Origin: Porticoccaceae bacterium
Lineage (GTDB): Bacteria > Pseudomonadota > Gammaproteobacteria > Pseudomonadales > Porticoccaceae
Direction of reading: 5' to 3'
NCBI GenBank assembly: GCA_029252555.1
Contig: JAQXBF010000004.1
Span: 29,246 to 93,245, forward strand
DNA length: 64,000 nt
Positions 63,725 to 64,000 of this stretch are shown here, in pieces; the first letter of the stretch is position 1, and each line of letters starts with the position of its first letter. Below the pieces are notes generated by a model. That model saw nothing but the letters and a program-made list of their open reading frames with translations. It searched no databases and had not been told where the DNA came from. The translations under genes and the position numbers were made by a program.

Positions 63725-64000
63725 TTACTCCGCTACCCGGCCAGCTGTTACCGACATACTGTTGTCGACCACAATGCGAGTACCATTAACGAATTTTGAC
63801 TCATCAGACGCAAGGTACACTGCGGCATAGGCAATATCTGCTGGCTCACCTGACTTGCTGGCATGTGCCGTCATATCCTCCAATACCTGCGCGCCGTATT
63901 TGGTGGTCATCTGGCTGCCAAATTCAGCTACCATAGGCGTTTCTATGCCTGAGGGGTGAATGGAATTGCAGCGCACACCATTGTTATTTTGAGCACAGTG
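63725..64000 (-). CDS. Short-chain dehydrogenase/reductase, partial (C-terminal end)
   Basis: The frame runs off the window end. The visible part is the C-terminal portion of an SDR: NSIHPSGIETPM, then DIAYAAVYLASDESKFVNG and a final VVDNSMS. The active site Tyr and the NAD(P) Gly motif lie outside. Substrate unknown. Confidence 0.85.
   Translation of the reverse strand, partial: HCAQNNNGVRCNSIHPSGIETPMVAEFGSQMTTKYGAQVLEDMTAHASKSGEPADIAYAAVYLASDESKFVNGTRIVVDNSMSVTAGRVAE

Overview
The window reads as a chromosomal segment of a Gram-negative gammaproteobacterium. Supporting evidence is the set of LPS (waaA), outer-membrane (tolC, porin), E. coli-like Ntr and Pho systems, SecB and ThiI-type genes, and the conserved order tolC / nudF-yqiB-cpdA-yqiA-parE-parC. 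The compact layout, PPi-type phosphofructokinase, ArsJ-type arsenate export, a Na+-coupled NSS transporter and several half-decayed genes suggest a marine, streamlining lineage of the Cellvibrionales/SAR92 kind. That placement is an inference from gene content, not a proven assignment. No rRNA, tRNA, CRISPR array, prophage or intact insertion sequence was recognised.

Region by region. 0-2 kb: two tandem paralogous glycosyltransferases and a sulfotransferase-like gene (surface glycan tailoring). 2-12 kb: waaA, tolC, the nudF-yqiB-cpdA set and yqiA-parE-parC. 12-13 kb: a mscS pseudogene with several lesions and a possible 44-residue membrane peptide. 13-22 kb, minus strand: gpmI-envC-ctpA and a large RND protein with the ABC-F protein Uup. 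22-28.5 kb: a 2-hydroxyacid dehydrogenase, PPi-type PFK, a decayed autotransporter-like gene, mpl, dtd, pip, tag. 28.5-32.8 kb: typA flanked by a broken GGDEF gene and a broken EAL gene, then a relic of thiI reduced to its C-terminal rhodanese domain. 33-38 kb: the nitrogen module glnA / broken DUF4124 gene / ntrB-ntrC, with three NtrC-type palindromes and a sigma-54 promoter. 38-43 kb: secB, grxC, a YibN-type protein, a PHP phosphoesterase, sprT, a GIY-YIG protein, and a two-gene operon of a HutC-type GntR regulator and an NYN-domain protein with TGTATATACA operators. 43-45.7 kb: arsJ with its dedicated GAPDH (arsenate efflux as 1-arseno-3-phosphoglycerate). 46-56 kb: the phosphate module phoB-phoR, a porin, pstSCAB-phoU, with tandem 11-bp-spaced Pho boxes. 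56-64 kb: a calcium-repeat lipoprotein, a GST, xseB-ispA-dxs, an HNH nuclease, an NSS transporter and the end of an SDR.

How it fits together. The window carries two nearly complete nutrient-stress circuits, nitrogen (NtrBC to glnA) and phosphate (PhoBR to porin/Pst/PhoU), with binding sites readable in the DNA. Arsenate detoxification lies about 1-2 kb from phoB, which makes sense because arsenate enters through phosphate uptake. Against this intact core, six loci are decayed (mscS, an autotransporter, GGDEF, EAL, thiI, DUF4124), all between 12 and 35.3 kb, consistent with ongoing loss of c-di-GMP signalling and accessory functions. No wholly new multi-gene system could be demonstrated. The most unusual items are the thiI relic that keeps its active-site loop, the Ala/Lys-rich tail on PstB, the five-repeat Pho-box array before the porin, and the autoregulated GntR-NYN pair.
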